64,000 nucleotides of DNA from Polyangiaceae bacterium (GCA_015075635.1 JABTUA010000003.1:744001-808000); one strand, 5' to 3'; counted from the stretch's first letter, positions 1 through 11,822 are shown. Translations and numbers: made by a program. Notes: a model not told the origin generated them from the sequence alone.

Positions 1-847
1 CGCCGCCGTAGGCCATGCTGTCCTTCTTGGTGGTGCCTTCGAACAGTCCGACGCCTCCACCCGCCGCGGCCAGCCCACCCGTGAGCGTGCCGTTCTTCGT
101 GCCCGTGAACATGTCGCCGCCGAGCACGAAGTAGGCGCCCGCGGCGATTGAATCGGCCGCTCCCCCAACCCAGACGTTCGCGGGAGTGCTGCCCGAGGCG
201 GACGAATACTTGAGCGTCCAGCCGCTCAGCGCGGCGGCGCAAGTCCCCTTGTTGTGGAGCTCGACGAGCTCGTCGCTGCCCGTCGTTCCGTCCGGCGACA
301 CCTCGTTGATCACGACGCTCGCGCAAGTTGCGCCGCCGGTGCCGCCGGTTCCACCCGTGGCGCCGCCGGTTCCACCCGTGGCGCCGCCGGTTCCACCCGT
401 GGCGCCGCCGCTTCCACCCGTGGCGCCGCCGCTTCCACCCGTGGCGCCGCCGGCTCCCCCCGTGGCGCCGCCGGTTCCACCCGTGGCGCCGCCGGTTCCA
501 CCTGTGGCGCCGCCGGTTCCACCTGTGGCGCCGCCGGTTCCACCCGTGGCGCCGCCGGTGCCTCCCTGTGCGCCACCACTGCCACCGCTCGAGCCGCCGG
601 TCCCCCCAGTGCCGCCGCTCCCTCCGCCTCCGCCGCTGGCGCCTCCGCCGCCCGCGGTCCCGCCCATGGCCCCGGTCGCGCCCGTGCCGCCGAAGCCGCC
701 GAAGCCGCCGGCGCCCCCGCCGCCCTGCTGCCCGCCGTCCTTCAGCTTTTCGAATTCGTCCGCGGGGATGAAGTCGTGCTCGGGAAACGAGCACGCCGCC
801 ACCACGAGGCCGAGGCCAAACAGCAGTGAGAATCGGGAGCGGGGCAC
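1..847 (-). CDS. Lamin-tail-domain lipoprotein, 3' end outside window
   Basis: The reading frame runs off the left edge. It starts at GTG 847, the first start after an in-frame TAA, and 282 codons are visible. The N-terminus is a lipoprotein signal (LVVAAC lipobox, Cys at about residue 19). A long Gly-rich linker follows, made largely of a GGATGGT heptapeptide encoded by 21-bp tandem repeats. The visible C-terminal part begins VVINEVSPDGTTGSDELVEL and continues with LSGWTLKY, which matches the lamin-tail (LTD) fold found in secreted bacterial proteins. It is divergent from glyS. An envelope-surface role is inferred; the repeat linker could vary in length by slippage. Confidence 0.75.
   Translation of the reverse strand, partial: MPRSRFSLLFGLGLVVAACSFPEHDFIPADEFEKLKDGGQQGGGGAGGFGGFGGTGATGAMGGTAGGGGASGGGGGSGGTGGTGGSSGGSGGAQGGTGGATGGTGGATGGTGGATGGTGGATGGTGGATGGAGGATGGSGGATGGSGGATGGTGGATGGTGGATGGTGGTGGATCASVVINEVSPDGTTGSDELVELHNKGTCAAALSGWTLKYSSASGSTPANVWVGGAADSIAAGAYFVLGGDMFTGTKNGTLTGGLAAAGGGVGLFEGTTKKDSMAYGG
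349..558 (-). repeat. 21-bp tandem repeat, 10 copies, coding
   Basis: Ten 21-bp units, with one variant unit near 454, encode a Gly/Ala/Thr heptapeptide in the linker of the lipoprotein that reads leftwards from 847. The unit length is a multiple of three, so gain or loss of copies keeps the frame. Confidence 0.9.
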
Positions 848-929
848 GCGATTCGGAGCTTAGCGCGGCACTGCCGGGTCCGTCACGGCTACTCGATCCC
901 GGGGCGCTGAGGTAGCTTCCCGCCTCCCC

Positions 930-3008
930 ATGGCCGAAACGCTGCTCCTGGAAATCGGGACCGAAGAGCTCCCCGCGTCGTTCGTCGCCGCCGGAGTCGA
1001 GGCCCTGCCCGCGCTGATTCGTACCAAGCTCGCGGAGCTCCGCCTCGCTCACGGGGAGGTGAAATCGGCCGGTACGCCGCGCCGGCTGGCGGTGTGGGTC
1101 GAGCAGGTGGCACTGGAGCAACCGGACCTCGACGAAGAGGTGCTGGGCCCTCCCGCGCGCGTCGCGTTCGACGCCGAGGGGAAGCCGACCAAGGCCGCGC
1201 AGGCGTTCGCGCAGAAGCTCGGCATCGAGGTCGGAGCCCTCGCGCGCAAGGACACCGAGAAGGGCGAGTACCTGGTCGGTCGCCGGCGCGAGAAGGGTGC
1301 GCCCGCACGCGAGCTCCTGCCGGCGGCGCTCGGTGAGGTGTGCGGGAAGATCCCGTTCAAGAAGTCGATGCGCTGGTCGGACGGCGAGGTCGCCTTCGGT
1401 CGCCCGGTGCGCTGGCTCTGTGCGCTGCTGGGCGCCGACGAGCTGGGGCTCTCGTTCGCCGGCGTGCGCTCGGGGCGCACTACCGCCGGGCATCGCTTCC
1501 TCGCGCCCGGCGTCCATGCCCTGACCGACGCCAAGTCCTACGTCGCCGAGCTCCGCCAGCGTCACGTGTTCGTGGAGCTGGACGAGCGCCGACGCACCAT
1601 GGTCGAGCGCCTGCACGCCGCTGCGAAGGCGGCGGGCGGCTCGCTCATCGAGGACGAGTTCCTGGTGGAGGAGAACCTGTCGCTGGTCGAGGAGCCGCAC
1701 ATCGTCACCGGCAGCTTCGACCCGGAGTTCCTGAAGCTGCCGGAGCGCGTGATCCTCGACGTGGCGAAGGGTCACCAGCGCTACTTCGGTGTGCGCGACC
1801 CGAGCGGCAAGCTCCTGCCCAAGTACCTGGCAGTGGTCAACACGGCTGAGAAGCCCGACAATGTGCGGCGCGGCAACGACCGCGTGATGCGCGCGCGCCT
1901 GGCCGACGCGAAGTTCTTCTACGAGACGGATCTCGCGCACCCGCTCGCCGAGCGGCGCGCGAAGCTCGATGGCGTGGTGTTCCACAAGCGCCTGGGCAGC
2001 GTGGGCGACAAGGTGAAGCGCGTCGAGCGGCTGGTGCCGCTCCTGGGCGCAGAGCTCGGGCTACCGGCGGCCACGATCGAGATCGCCGTGGCCGGCGCCG
2101 GTCTGGCGAAGTGCGATCTGGTGACCCTGATGGTCGGCGAGCTGCCGGAGTTGCAGGGCGAGATGGGCATGGCCTACGCGCTGGCGCAGGGAGTGAAGCC
2201 CGAGGTCGCCCGCGTCATCGCCGAGCACTACCAGCCGCGCGGCGCCGACGATCCCACCGCGCCGAGCGACGCCGCCGCGCTGGTCGGGCTAGCCGATCGC
2301 CTGGACACCCTGGTGGGTTGCTTCGCCATCGGCCAGGTCCCGACGGGCGCCGCCGACCCGCTGGCGCTCCGGCGCGCTGCGCTGGGCGTGCTGCGCACCG
2401 TGCTCGACAAGAGCTGGGAGCTGTCGCTGTCGGCCTCCGTGGCCAGCGCGTACGCCGCTTACGCGGGGGTGAAGCTCGACGGCGACGTCGCCGAGACCAG
2501 CGACAAGCTGCTCGCGTTCTTCAAGCAGAGGCTGCGCGGCTTGCTGGAACAAGAGCTGCCGGCGGACGCGGTGGACGCCTGCCTCGCGGTCCATGCCGAC
2601 CGCCCTCACGACGTCGCGCTGCGCGCCCGCGCCTTGGCCCAACTCGACGCCCAGGTGCGCGCCTCCGCTGGCGAGGTGTTCAAGCGTGCGGCGAACATCG
2701 CCAAGGACGCTCCCGACGGCGAGCCCGTCGCTCCCAGCGAGGTCGTGGCGGAGGTCCACGCCTCGGAAGCGGCGCTCTTCGCCGCATTCGCCGAGCTTCG
2801 CAAGAGCACCGGCGCCGCCCAGCAGAGCCGGGACTACCCTGGCGCGCTCGGCGCGATCGCCACCTTCGCGCCGGTCTTGGGGCGCTACTTCGACGACATC
2901 CTGGTGATGGCCGAGGAGCCTCGCGTGCGCGAGAACCGCCTCAAGCTGATGCGCCAGATCCACCGCACCTGCTCCGCCATCGCTCACTTCAACCTGCTCG
3001 CCGGCTGA
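930..3008 (+). CDS. glyS: Glycyl-tRNA synthetase beta subunit
   Basis: This is the beta subunit of the bacterial alpha2/beta2 glycyl-tRNA synthetase, which charges tRNA-Gly in the cytoplasm. The 692 codons match the usual length (about 690). It opens with LLLEIGTEELPA, typical of GlyS. The conserved PTGAADPLALRRAA motif lies at about residues 470-485, and a C-terminal DALR-like helical region follows. The ATG at 930 gives the full family N-terminus. The alpha-subunit gene glyQ is not adjacent: the upstream gene is a divergent lipoprotein, so glyQ must lie elsewhere. The transporter gene follows after 18 bp and may share the transcript. Confidence 0.95.
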   Translation: MAETLLLEIGTEELPASFVAAGVEALPALIRTKLAELRLAHGEVKSAGTPRRLAVWVEQVALEQPDLDEEVLGPPARVAFDAEGKPTKAAQAFAQKLGIEVGALARKDTEKGEYLVGRRREKGAPARELLPAALGEVCGKIPFKKSMRWSDGEVAFGRPVRWLCALLGADELGLSFAGVRSGRTTAGHRFLAPGVHALTDAKSYVAELRQRHVFVELDERRRTMVERLHAAAKAAGGSLIEDEFLVEENLSLVEEPHIVTGSFDPEFLKLPERVILDVAKGHQRYFGVRDPSGKLLPKYLAVVNTAEKPDNVRRGNDRVMRARLADAKFFYETDLAHPLAERRAKLDGVVFHKRLGSVGDKVKRVERLVPLLGAELGLPAATIEIAVAGAGLAKCDLVTLMVGELPELQGEMGMAYALAQGVKPEVARVIAEHYQPRGADDPTAPSDAAALVGLADRLDTLVGCFAIGQVPTGAADPLALRRAALGVLRTVLDKSWELSLSASVASAYAAYAGVKLDGDVAETSDKLLAFFKQRLRGLLEQELPADAVDACLAVHADRPHDVALRARALAQLDAQVRASAGEVFKRAANIAKDAPDGEPVAPSEVVAEVHASEAALFAAFAELRKSTGAAQQSRDYPGALGAIATFAPVLGRYFDDILVMAEEPRVRENRLKLMRQIHRTCSAIAHFNLLAG

Positions 3009-3026
3009 CGGCCAGAAGAGGGGACC

Positions 3027-3920
3027 ATGCAATCCAACGTCATCACCGCCGTGTTCCTGCCGCTCGCGCTGGGCGTGATCATGCTCGGGCTCGGGCTGTC
3101 GCTCACCCTGGCGGACTTCCGTCGCGTGGTCGTCTACCCGCGCGCTGTCATCGTGGGGCTCGCGTGCCAGATGCTCATCCTGCCCGCGGTGTGCTTCGGC
3201 ATCGCGCGGGGCTTCGGGCTGGCGCCGGAGCTGGCTGTCGGCTTGATGCTGCTCGCGGCCTCGCCGGGAGGCGCGACCGCGAACCTGTTCAGCCACCTGG
3301 CCAAGGGTGACGTGGCCCTGAACATCACGCTCACCGCGGTCAACAGCCTGCTCTCGCTGCTCACGCTGCCGTTCATCGTGAACCTCTCGCTGACGGCGTT
3401 CATGGGGGAAGGCAAGGCCATTCCGCTGCAGTTCGACAAGGTGCTGCAGGTCTTCGCCATCGTGCTCATTCCGGTCTCGATCGGCATGGTGATTCGCGCC
3501 AAGAAGCGCCCGCTGGCCGACGGGCTGGAGAAGCCGGTGCGCATCATGTCGGCGGTGTTCTTGCTCCTGGTGATCGCGTCGGCGGTGCTGAAGGAGCGCG
3601 CGAACCTCGGCGACTTCTTCCGCCAGGTCGGGCTCGCGGCCCTGGCCTTCAACCTGGCCAGCATGACCGTCGGCTACTTCGTGCCGCTCCTGATCAAGGT
3701 CGAGCGGCGCCAGGCCATCGCCATCGGCATGGAGATCGGCATCCACAACGGCACGCTGGCCATCGCCATCGCGTCGAGCCCGCTCTTGCTCAACAACTCG
3801 ACCATGGCCATTCCGCCTGCCATCTACAGCCTGATCATGTTCTTCACGGCGGGCGCCTTCGGCTGGCTCGTGTCGCGGCGGGCCCAGGAGCCGGCGGTCG
3901 CGGCGGCGCCGGAGGAGTGA
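3027..3920 (+). CDS. Bile acid:sodium symporter family (BASS) transporter
   Basis: This 297-residue protein is almost entirely hydrophobic, with about nine or ten predicted membrane helices. Family features are the early LPLALGVIMLGLGLSL helix, the central ASPGGATANLFSHLAKGD segment, and the late helix EIGIHNGTLAIAIA, which contributes the Na+-site region in BASS proteins. It probably moves an organic anion or small acid with Na+ across the inner membrane; the substrate cannot be read from sequence. An AGAGG-like ribosome site precedes the ATG. It follows glyS by 18 bp, and no bile-acid or pantoate pathway genes are near. Confidence 0.85.
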   Translation: MQSNVITAVFLPLALGVIMLGLGLSLTLADFRRVVVYPRAVIVGLACQMLILPAVCFGIARGFGLAPELAVGLMLLAASPGGATANLFSHLAKGDVALNITLTAVNSLLSLLTLPFIVNLSLTAFMGEGKAIPLQFDKVLQVFAIVLIPVSIGMVIRAKKRPLADGLEKPVRIMSAVFLLLVIASAVLKERANLGDFFRQVGLAALAFNLASMTVGYFVPLLIKVERRQAIAIGMEIGIHNGTLAIAIASSPLLLNNSTMAIPPAIYSLIMFFTAGAFGWLVSRRAQEPAVAAAPEE

Positions 3921-3963
3921 GCCCCCGGTTGATCGCGCGGCGCAGCTCGGTGAGCCTCGGGCC

Positions 3964-5427
3964 TTGGACGTCGCGAGCGAGACCAAGGCCGGCCTGGCCT
4001 GGACCGGCGCCGGCAAGACCGTCGTCCAGCTGATCGGATTCGGTGTCGCGCTGGCGCTCGCCCGGCTGCTCACGCCGGCGGACTTCGGGCTCGTCGGCAT
4101 GGTGGTCGTCGTCAGCGGCTTCCTCGCCGTCTTCTCCGAGATCGGGTTGTCCGCCGCGCTGATCCAGCGCGAGCAGATCGAGGAGCGGCACCGCTCCAGC
4201 GTGTTCTGGGCGAACCTGGCGCTCGGCACCGCCCTCGGGCTCGCGCTGTTCGCGGCCGCGCCTGCGCTGGCCACGTTCTACCGGGAGAGCCGCGTGACCT
4301 GGATGACGCGGGCGCTCGCCCTGAACTTCGTGCTCGCCCCGCTCGGCATGGTGCAGAGCGCGGTGCTCACCCGAGCGATGCGCTTCGACAAGCTCGCTCT
4401 GGCCGAGATCGTCGCCAGCGTCGCGTCGAGCGCCGTGGGTCTCGCGCTGGCGCTCCAGGGGTTCGGGCCGTGGGCCCTGGTGGCGATGCCGCTGGCCTCG
4501 ACGCTGGGCTCGACCGCAGCGCTGCTCATGCTCTCCGGCTGGCGCCCCCGGCTCGTGCTCCAGCGCTCCGCGCTGGCGGAGCTCTGGGGGTTCAGCTCGC
4601 ACCTCTTCGGCTACAGCGTGCTCGAGTACTGGGCGCGACAGGTCGACGACCTGCTGATCGGCCGCGTGCTCGGCGCGCGCCCGCTCGGCCTCTACAGCCG
4701 CGCCTTCTCGACCATGATGATGCCGGTCACAGAAGTGGGCGCGGTGCTCTCGCGGGTGATGTTCCCGGCGTTCTCCAAGCTACAGCGCGATCCCGCGCGG
4801 ATTCGTGAGCAATACCTGCGCGTCGTGGCGGTGATCGCGTTCGTGACGTTCCCGGTGCTGTTCGCGCTGTCCGTGCTGTCGGAGCCGTTCATCCGCGTTC
4901 TGTACGGCCCGGCGTGGGTCCCGGCGAAGACCGTGCTCTCCATCTACTGCATCGCCGGCGCGTCCCACGCGGTGGGCTCGACGGTCGGCTGGCTCTACAT
5001 GGCCCTCGGCCGCACCGATCTCCTCTTGCGTTGGGGCCTGTTCGCCGGCTCGCTCACCATCGCGGGCATCGTGCTCGGGATCTGGCTCGGAAGCATCGAG
5101 TCGGTGGCCGCCTGCTACGCCGCCGTCTCGGTGCTCGTGCTGTCGGTGCCGCGATTCGCCTGGGTCGGGCGGCTGATCGGCATGAAGGTCTCGGACGTGT
5201 TCCGTGCGGTGCGCGGCGCGCTGGGCGCATCCCTCGCGGTCTCGCTCGCGCTCCTCGCGCTCGGACGCCTCACGGCGGGCCTCGCGCCCGCGCTCGACTT
5301 CGCCCTGCGCGGCACGCTCGCGCTCGTGATCTACCTGGTCTTGGCGCGCGCCTTCTCCGTCCGAGGCCTCGCCGAGCTGCGTGCAGCGGTTCGGGCGAAG
5401 TTCGACGGCGCGCCGGCGGGTAGTTAG
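3964..5427 (+). CDS. MOP-superfamily polysaccharide flippase (Wzx/WzxC-like)
   Basis: A 487-residue polytopic membrane protein. The N-terminus (GAGKTVVQLIGFGVALALAR, then LLTPADFGLVGMV) is the classic start of lipopolysaccharide/O-antigen flippases of the MOP superfamily. SEIGLSAALIQREQI is another family motif, and roughly 12-14 membrane helices follow. The expected role is to flip lipid-linked oligosaccharide across the inner membrane. The start is TTG at 3964: none of the upstream GTG/TTG codons I checked is in frame, and this one restores the family N-terminus. No glycosyltransferases are adjacent, so the cognate polysaccharide is unknown. It is convergent with the next gene, 13 bp away. 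Confidence 0.82.
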   Translation: MDVASETKAGLAWTGAGKTVVQLIGFGVALALARLLTPADFGLVGMVVVVSGFLAVFSEIGLSAALIQREQIEERHRSSVFWANLALGTALGLALFAAAPALATFYRESRVTWMTRALALNFVLAPLGMVQSAVLTRAMRFDKLALAEIVASVASSAVGLALALQGFGPWALVAMPLASTLGSTAALLMLSGWRPRLVLQRSALAELWGFSSHLFGYSVLEYWARQVDDLLIGRVLGARPLGLYSRAFSTMMMPVTEVGAVLSRVMFPAFSKLQRDPARIREQYLRVVAVIAFVTFPVLFALSVLSEPFIRVLYGPAWVPAKTVLSIYCIAGASHAVGSTVGWLYMALGRTDLLLRWGLFAGSLTIAGIVLGIWLGSIESVAACYAAVSVLVLSVPRFAWVGRLIGMKVSDVFRAVRGALGASLAVSLALLALGRLTAGLAPALDFALRGTLALVIYLVLARAFSVRGLAELRAAVRAKFDGAPAGS

Positions 5428-5440
5428 CGCCGACGCCCCG

Positions 5441-6418
5441 TCAACGGTGTCCGGACAGCAACGCGTCGGGCGACACCAAGGAGTCGTGCTCGAAGGCGCA
5501 GCGGCCGGGCTCGCAGTGGTTCAGGCCGACCGACAGGTACTTCGAGTAGCCGTCCGCGAAGACCGTGACCACGGTCGGGAAGCGCTCCGCCAGCCGCTTG
5601 GCCGCGACGAAGTTCGCGCCGGAGGAGACGCCCACGCAGAAGCCGTGCGCCTCTCCCAGGTGTCGCGCGGCGGCCCGCGCCTCCTCCGTGGACACGCACT
5701 CGACCTCGTTGATGGATGGGTGTAGGCCGCCGTTGCCGTCGCTGGCGATGTTGGGGATGAAGCCGTCGCCGATGCCGCCGATGCCGTGGCTACCCGGGGG
5801 ACCGCCGCTCATCACGGCGGACTCCGTGGGCTCGACGGCCACGAGGCGCAGGTGCGGGAAGCGCGCGCGCAGCCGGCGGCCGGCGCCGATCAAGGTGCCG
5901 CCGGTGCCCACGCCGGCCACGAACGCGTCCAGCTCGCCCAGGTGTCGCACCCGGAGCTGCTCGATGATCTCTTCCCCCGTGGTGCGCTCGTGACACTCGA
6001 CGTTGAGCGGATTGGAGAACTGATCGGGATTGAACCAGCCGTGCTCGGCCGCCAGTTGGTCGCGAATGCGCGCTGCCTCCGCGAAGCTGCCCTGGGCGGA
6101 GCACAAGATCACGTCGGCCCCGAGGGAGCGGAGCGCCTGCTTGCGCTCTTCCGTCATGTTTTCCGGCATCACGATCGTGACCGGATGACCCAGCTTGCGC
6201 GCGAAGAACGCGATGGCGATGCCGGTGTTGCCGCTGGTCGCCTCCACGATGCGCTGCCCCGGCTGGAGCAAACCCTGACGCCGGCTCTCCTCCAGGACGT
6301 ACTGGCCGATGCGGTCCTTGATGCTGCCGCAGGGGTTCGTGCACTCCAGCTTGGCGTAGACGCCCTCCACCTTGACCAGTGGCGTCTTGCCGACGGGGCG
6401 GTCCACGGCTTGGGTCAT
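5441..6418 (-). CDS. PLP-dependent cysteine synthase family protein
   Basis: A fold-type II PLP enzyme of 325 residues resembling O-acetylserine sulfhydrylase or cystathionine beta-synthase. The PLP-binding lysine is in CGSIKDRIG (Lys34). The substrate loop TSGNTG is at residues 61-66 and the phosphate-binding loop GTGGT at 171-175; SSGANFVA near the C-terminus is also conserved. It would make cysteine, or a related beta-substituted alanine, from an activated serine. The start at ATG 6418 places KTPLVKV at the usual position; a longer frame reaches 6505 without family similarity. The Cys-containing tail after residue 300 (NHCEPGRCAFEHD) is unusual. It overlaps the 5' leader of ppdK on the other strand. 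Confidence 0.88.
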   Translation of the reverse strand: MTQAVDRPVGKTPLVKVEGVYAKLECTNPCGSIKDRIGQYVLEESRRQGLLQPGQRIVEATSGNTGIAIAFFARKLGHPVTIVMPENMTEERKQALRSLGADVILCSAQGSFAEAARIRDQLAAEHGWFNPDQFSNPLNVECHERTTGEEIIEQLRVRHLGELDAFVAGVGTGGTLIGAGRRLRARFPHLRLVAVEPTESAVMSGGPPGSHGIGGIGDGFIPNIASDGNGGLHPSINEVECVSTEEARAAARHLGEAHGFCVGVSSGANFVAAKRLAERFPTVVTVFADGYSKYLSVGLNHCEPGRCAFEHDSLVSPDALLSGHR

Positions 6419-6567
6419 CGGTGAATCACGGTCTACCACGCACGGAACGCGTTGGCTTTCCGATGTCTTCGACGCTTCGCGTCGTGCAGGCGTTGCGCCG
6501 CGCAATCGACTTCGCGCCCGCGCACTCCTTGCACCCGCTCGCCCGCTCTGCGATGACGCCGCTCAGC

Positions 6568-9312
<2,745 letters not shown>

Positions 9313-9460
9313 GGACCGAACCACCCACTTGCGGGCACGTCGCCCCCGGGTGGTCGAGCGGGACGAAGAACTGCCCGTCTACCTCGCAGGCCGGCTGCAC
9401 CGTGTGCGAGTTCTGAGGCCTGGCTAGTGCGGCTCGGCGGGTTGCGCTAAGCTCCCGCTC

Positions 9461-9742
9461 GTGCCCCCCAAGGACGACGGGTCGGGGAAGCTTCCGACGT
9501 TCTCGCGCAGTGCTCGCGGCATGCTGAGCAAGGCCGAGGACGTGGTGATCGAGAAGGCGAAGGACAACTGCGCCGAGGTCCCGGAGCTCGGCGGTCCCGA
9601 CGGTGTGTTCCCGGCGCAGCACTGCTCGCACGGCAGCCACGGCTCGCACGGCAGCCACGGCTCGCACGGCAGCCACGGCTCGCACGGCAGCCACGGCTCG
9701 CACGGCAGCCACGGCTCGCACGGCAGCCACGGCTCCTGGTGA
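9461..9742 (+). CDS. Small protein with twelve C-terminal His-Gly-Ser repeats
   Basis: A 93-residue protein from GTG 9461. Residues 1-55 are an ordinary charged segment with a helix-like stretch (MLSKAEDVVIEKAKDN) and two cysteines (37 and 55). Residues 57-92 are twelve perfect HGS triplets, followed by a terminal Trp. I know no family with this exact layout. It could be a metal-binding protein (12 regularly spaced His), a cell-surface peptide, or a RiPP-type precursor whose core is the repeat: His-X-X triplets are known cyclophane substrates of some radical SAM enzymes. No maturase gene is adjacent. It ends 3 bp before the convergent hemL. The low-complexity reading is real in this frame, but expression is unproven. 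Confidence 0.6.
   Translation: MPPKDDGSGKLPTFSRSARGMLSKAEDVVIEKAKDNCAEVPELGGPDGVFPAQHCSHGSHGSHGSHGSHGSHGSHGSHGSHGSHGSHGSHGSW
9629..9736 (+). repeat. 9/18-bp tandem repeat encoding (HGS)12
   Basis: Six 18-bp units, each of two 9-bp half-units that alternate AGC and TCG serine codons, give twelve HGS triplets with no amino-acid change. The alternation of synonymous codons shows that expansion occurred in 18-bp steps. Confidence 0.9.
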
Positions 9743-9745
9743 CGC

Positions 9746-11020
9746 TCACGTCAGTGCTTCAGCCGCCGCCTCGAGCGTCGCGTCGATGTCCGCCTCGGTG
9801 TGCGCGACGCTGATGAACGCGGCCTCGAACTGTGAGGCAGGCCAGTACACGCCGCGCTCGAGCAGGCCGCGGTGCCAGCGCCCGAAGCGCTCGCGATCGC
9901 ACTTGTCGGCGTCGCCCCAGGAGCGCACCGGACCCGGGTGGAAGAACAGCGTGAGCATCGAGCCGACGCGCTGCACGGTCGCCGTCACCCCCGCCTGCTT
10001 CACCGCGCTCGCGAGCCCGGCTTCGAGGCGCGCCCCGAGCGTCTCGAGCTTGTCGTAGGCCGCGGGCCCGAGCTCGGCCAGCGTGGCGAGCCCGGCGCTC
10101 ACCGCCACCGGGTTCCCGCTCAGCGTGCCGGCCTGATACACCGGGCCAAGCGGCGCGATCTTCTGCATCACGTCGCGGCGCCCGCCGTACACGGCCAACG
10201 GCATGCCGCCGCCGACGACCTTCCCGAGGCAGGTCAGATCGGGGACGATACCGAAGCGCTCCTGCGCGCCGCCCCGCGCGAGGCGGCAGCCGGTCATCAC
10301 CTCGTCGAAGATCAGGAGGGCGCCGGCCTCCGTGCACACCGCGCGCAGGGTCTGGAGGAAGCCCGGATCCGGCGGCACGCAGCCCATGTTGCCGACCACC
10401 GGCTCCACGATCACCGCAGCGATGCGCGAGCCGGCCTCGTTGAACAGCGCCTTGAGCGCGCCCACGTCGTTGAAGGGCAAGGTCGCCGTGTGCTCGACCA
10501 CGCTGGCGGGCACGCCGCCGCTGTCCGGGTTGCCGAAGGTTGCCGCGCCGCTGCCGGCCTTGACCAGGAGCGCGTCCGAGTGCCCGTGGTAGCAGCCGTC
10601 GAACTTCACGATCGCGTCGCGACCGGTGAAGCCCCGCGCCACGCGCAGCGCGCTCATCGTAGCTTCGGTGCCGCTCGACACGCAGCGCAGCATCTCGATG
10701 CTCGGGTAGCGCTCGATCACCGCCTCCGCGAAGCGCACCTCGAGCTCCGTCGGTGCGCCGAACGAGAGCCCGCGCTCGGCGGCCTCTTTCACCGCCGCCA
10801 CGACCTTCGGGTGGGCGTGGCCCAGGATGGCCGGGCCCCAGGAGCCGACGTAGTCCACGTATTCGCGGCCGTCGGCGTCGGTGAGCCGCGCGCCCTTGGC
10901 GCTGGCGATGAAGGGCGGATTGCCGCCCACGGCGCGGTACGCCCGGACGGGGCTGTTGACCCCGCCCGGCAAGAGGCGCTCGGCACGCTTCAGGAGCTCG
11001 GTGGATCGCGGTCCGGTCAT
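9746..11020 (-). CDS. hemL: Glutamate-1-semialdehyde 2,1-aminomutase
   Basis: A class-III PLP aminotransferase-fold enzyme that makes 5-aminolevulinate from glutamate-1-semialdehyde in the C5 tetrapyrrole pathway. Its 424 residues match the family. Motifs: LLPGGVNSPVRAY near the N-terminus, GSWGPAILGHAHP, RCVSSGTEATMSALRVARG, and the PLP lysine in CLGKVVGGGMPLAVYGG (about residue 266). ATG 11020 gives the complete start. No other haem or B12 genes are linked in this window. Confidence 0.95.
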   Translation of the reverse strand: MTGPRSTELLKRAERLLPGGVNSPVRAYRAVGGNPPFIASAKGARLTDADGREYVDYVGSWGPAILGHAHPKVVAAVKEAAERGLSFGAPTELEVRFAEAVIERYPSIEMLRCVSSGTEATMSALRVARGFTGRDAIVKFDGCYHGHSDALLVKAGSGAATFGNPDSGGVPASVVEHTATLPFNDVGALKALFNEAGSRIAAVIVEPVVGNMGCVPPDPGFLQTLRAVCTEAGALLIFDEVMTGCRLARGGAQERFGIVPDLTCLGKVVGGGMPLAVYGGRRDVMQKIAPLGPVYQAGTLSGNPVAVSAGLATLAELGPAAYDKLETLGARLEAGLASAVKQAGVTATVQRVGSMLTLFFHPGPVRSWGDADKCDRERFGRWHRGLLERGVYWPASQFEAAFISVAHTEADIDATLEAAAEALT

Positions 11021-11079
11021 GCCGGCTGACTACCGCGATTTGCTCCGAGCGTCACGCGGGTGCTCGGGCGCTCGGGTGC

Positions 11080-11724
11080 TCAGCGAACCACCTTGATGTT
11101 GAAGTCTGCGGTGCCCAGGGCGCCCCAGAGCCGGATCCACAGCGGCAGGTAGCTCTCCGTGCCCCGCGAATTCGCGATGCCGCCCAGGTCGATCACGCTC
11201 TTCCAGCCGAACCAACCCTGGAGGATCTCCTTGACCCGGCCCTTGGCCTCCAAGTCGTCGCCGCACATGAACACGTCGTGGTCGCCCTTCACCCGGCCCG
11301 CGTCCACCATCAGCTCGCAGTTGATGGTGTTGAGGGTCTTCACCACCTTCGCCTTCGGGTGAGCGCGCTGGATCTGCTCGCCCAGCGAGTCGGTGTTGCC
11401 GCTGAACAGCGTGGGCGGCATGCCCTTGGAGAAGTCCAGGGGGTTCGAGGTGTCGATCAGGATCTTGCCGTCCAGCGCCGAGCCCGTGGAGCCCAGCGCC
11501 TCCAGCGCCCCGGCGCCCAGCGTGCAGTTGAACACCAGCTCTCCGAAGGCCGCCGCGTCCGCGAAGGTCCCGGCGCTTGCCTTGGCCCCCGCCTCCTTGA
11601 CCCACGCCACGGCCTTCTCGTTGTCGCGCGTGCGCGAGCCCAGCATCACCTCGTGGCCGAGCGCGACCAGCTTCGAGCCGATGGTGGCCCCGACCATTCC
11701 CGTACCGAGCACTCCGATCTTCAT
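11080..11724 (-). CDS. NADPH-dependent F420 reductase-like Rossmann protein
   Basis: A 214-residue dinucleotide-binding protein beginning [19 protein letters not shown], with the Rossmann GxGxxG at residues 7-12. SRTRDN after the second strand suggests a basic pocket for the NADP 2'-phosphate. The layout is that of the F420H2:NADP oxidoreductase family ([25 protein letters not shown]). In non-methanogens such proteins often have uncertain substrates, so 'NAD(P)-binding oxidoreductase' is the safe name. It is divergent from a LysR regulator across 104 bp, which suggests control by that regulator. Confidence 0.78.
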   Translation of the reverse strand: MKIGVLGTGMVGATIGSKLVALGHEVMLGSRTRDNEKAVAWVKEAGAKASAGTFADAAAFGELVFNCTLGAGALEALGSTGSALDGKILIDTSNPLDFSKGMPPTLFSGNTDSLGEQIQRAHPKAKVVKTLNTINCELMVDAGRVKGDHDVFMCGDDLEAKGRVKEILQGWFGWKSVIDLGGIANSRGTESYLPLWIRLWGALGTADFNIKVVR

Positions 11725-11816
11725 GCCTCACTTCCTTTCGAGGTCAGGAATAGGCCCCCGCGACCAGGTTCACAATCCCGGCGCTCGGCAACCTTTCGTT
11801 AACTCCTGTTCAACGC

Positions 11817-11822
11817 TAGGAT
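11817..11822 (+). promoter_or_regulatory. Candidate -10 element for a leaderless lysR transcript
   Basis: TAGGAT lies 6 bp before the GTG start at 11829, the spacing expected if transcription begins at or next to the start codon. Just upstream (about 11799-11812) is GTTAAC, four bases, then GTTCAAC, a loose dyad that could be a LysR operator shared with the divergent oxidoreductase gene. The -35 region is weak. Confidence 0.3.

Noticed and set aside
349-558. CRISPR-like array
   Set aside because: Units are contiguous 21-bp coding repeats without spacers; the same holds for 9629-9736 and 23781-23885.
2289-4274. 661-codon minus-strand frame opposite glyS and the transporter
   Set aside because: It is antisense to two well-identified genes and has the Arg/Ala/Gly-rich, Asp/His-rich composition that GC-rich shadows show.
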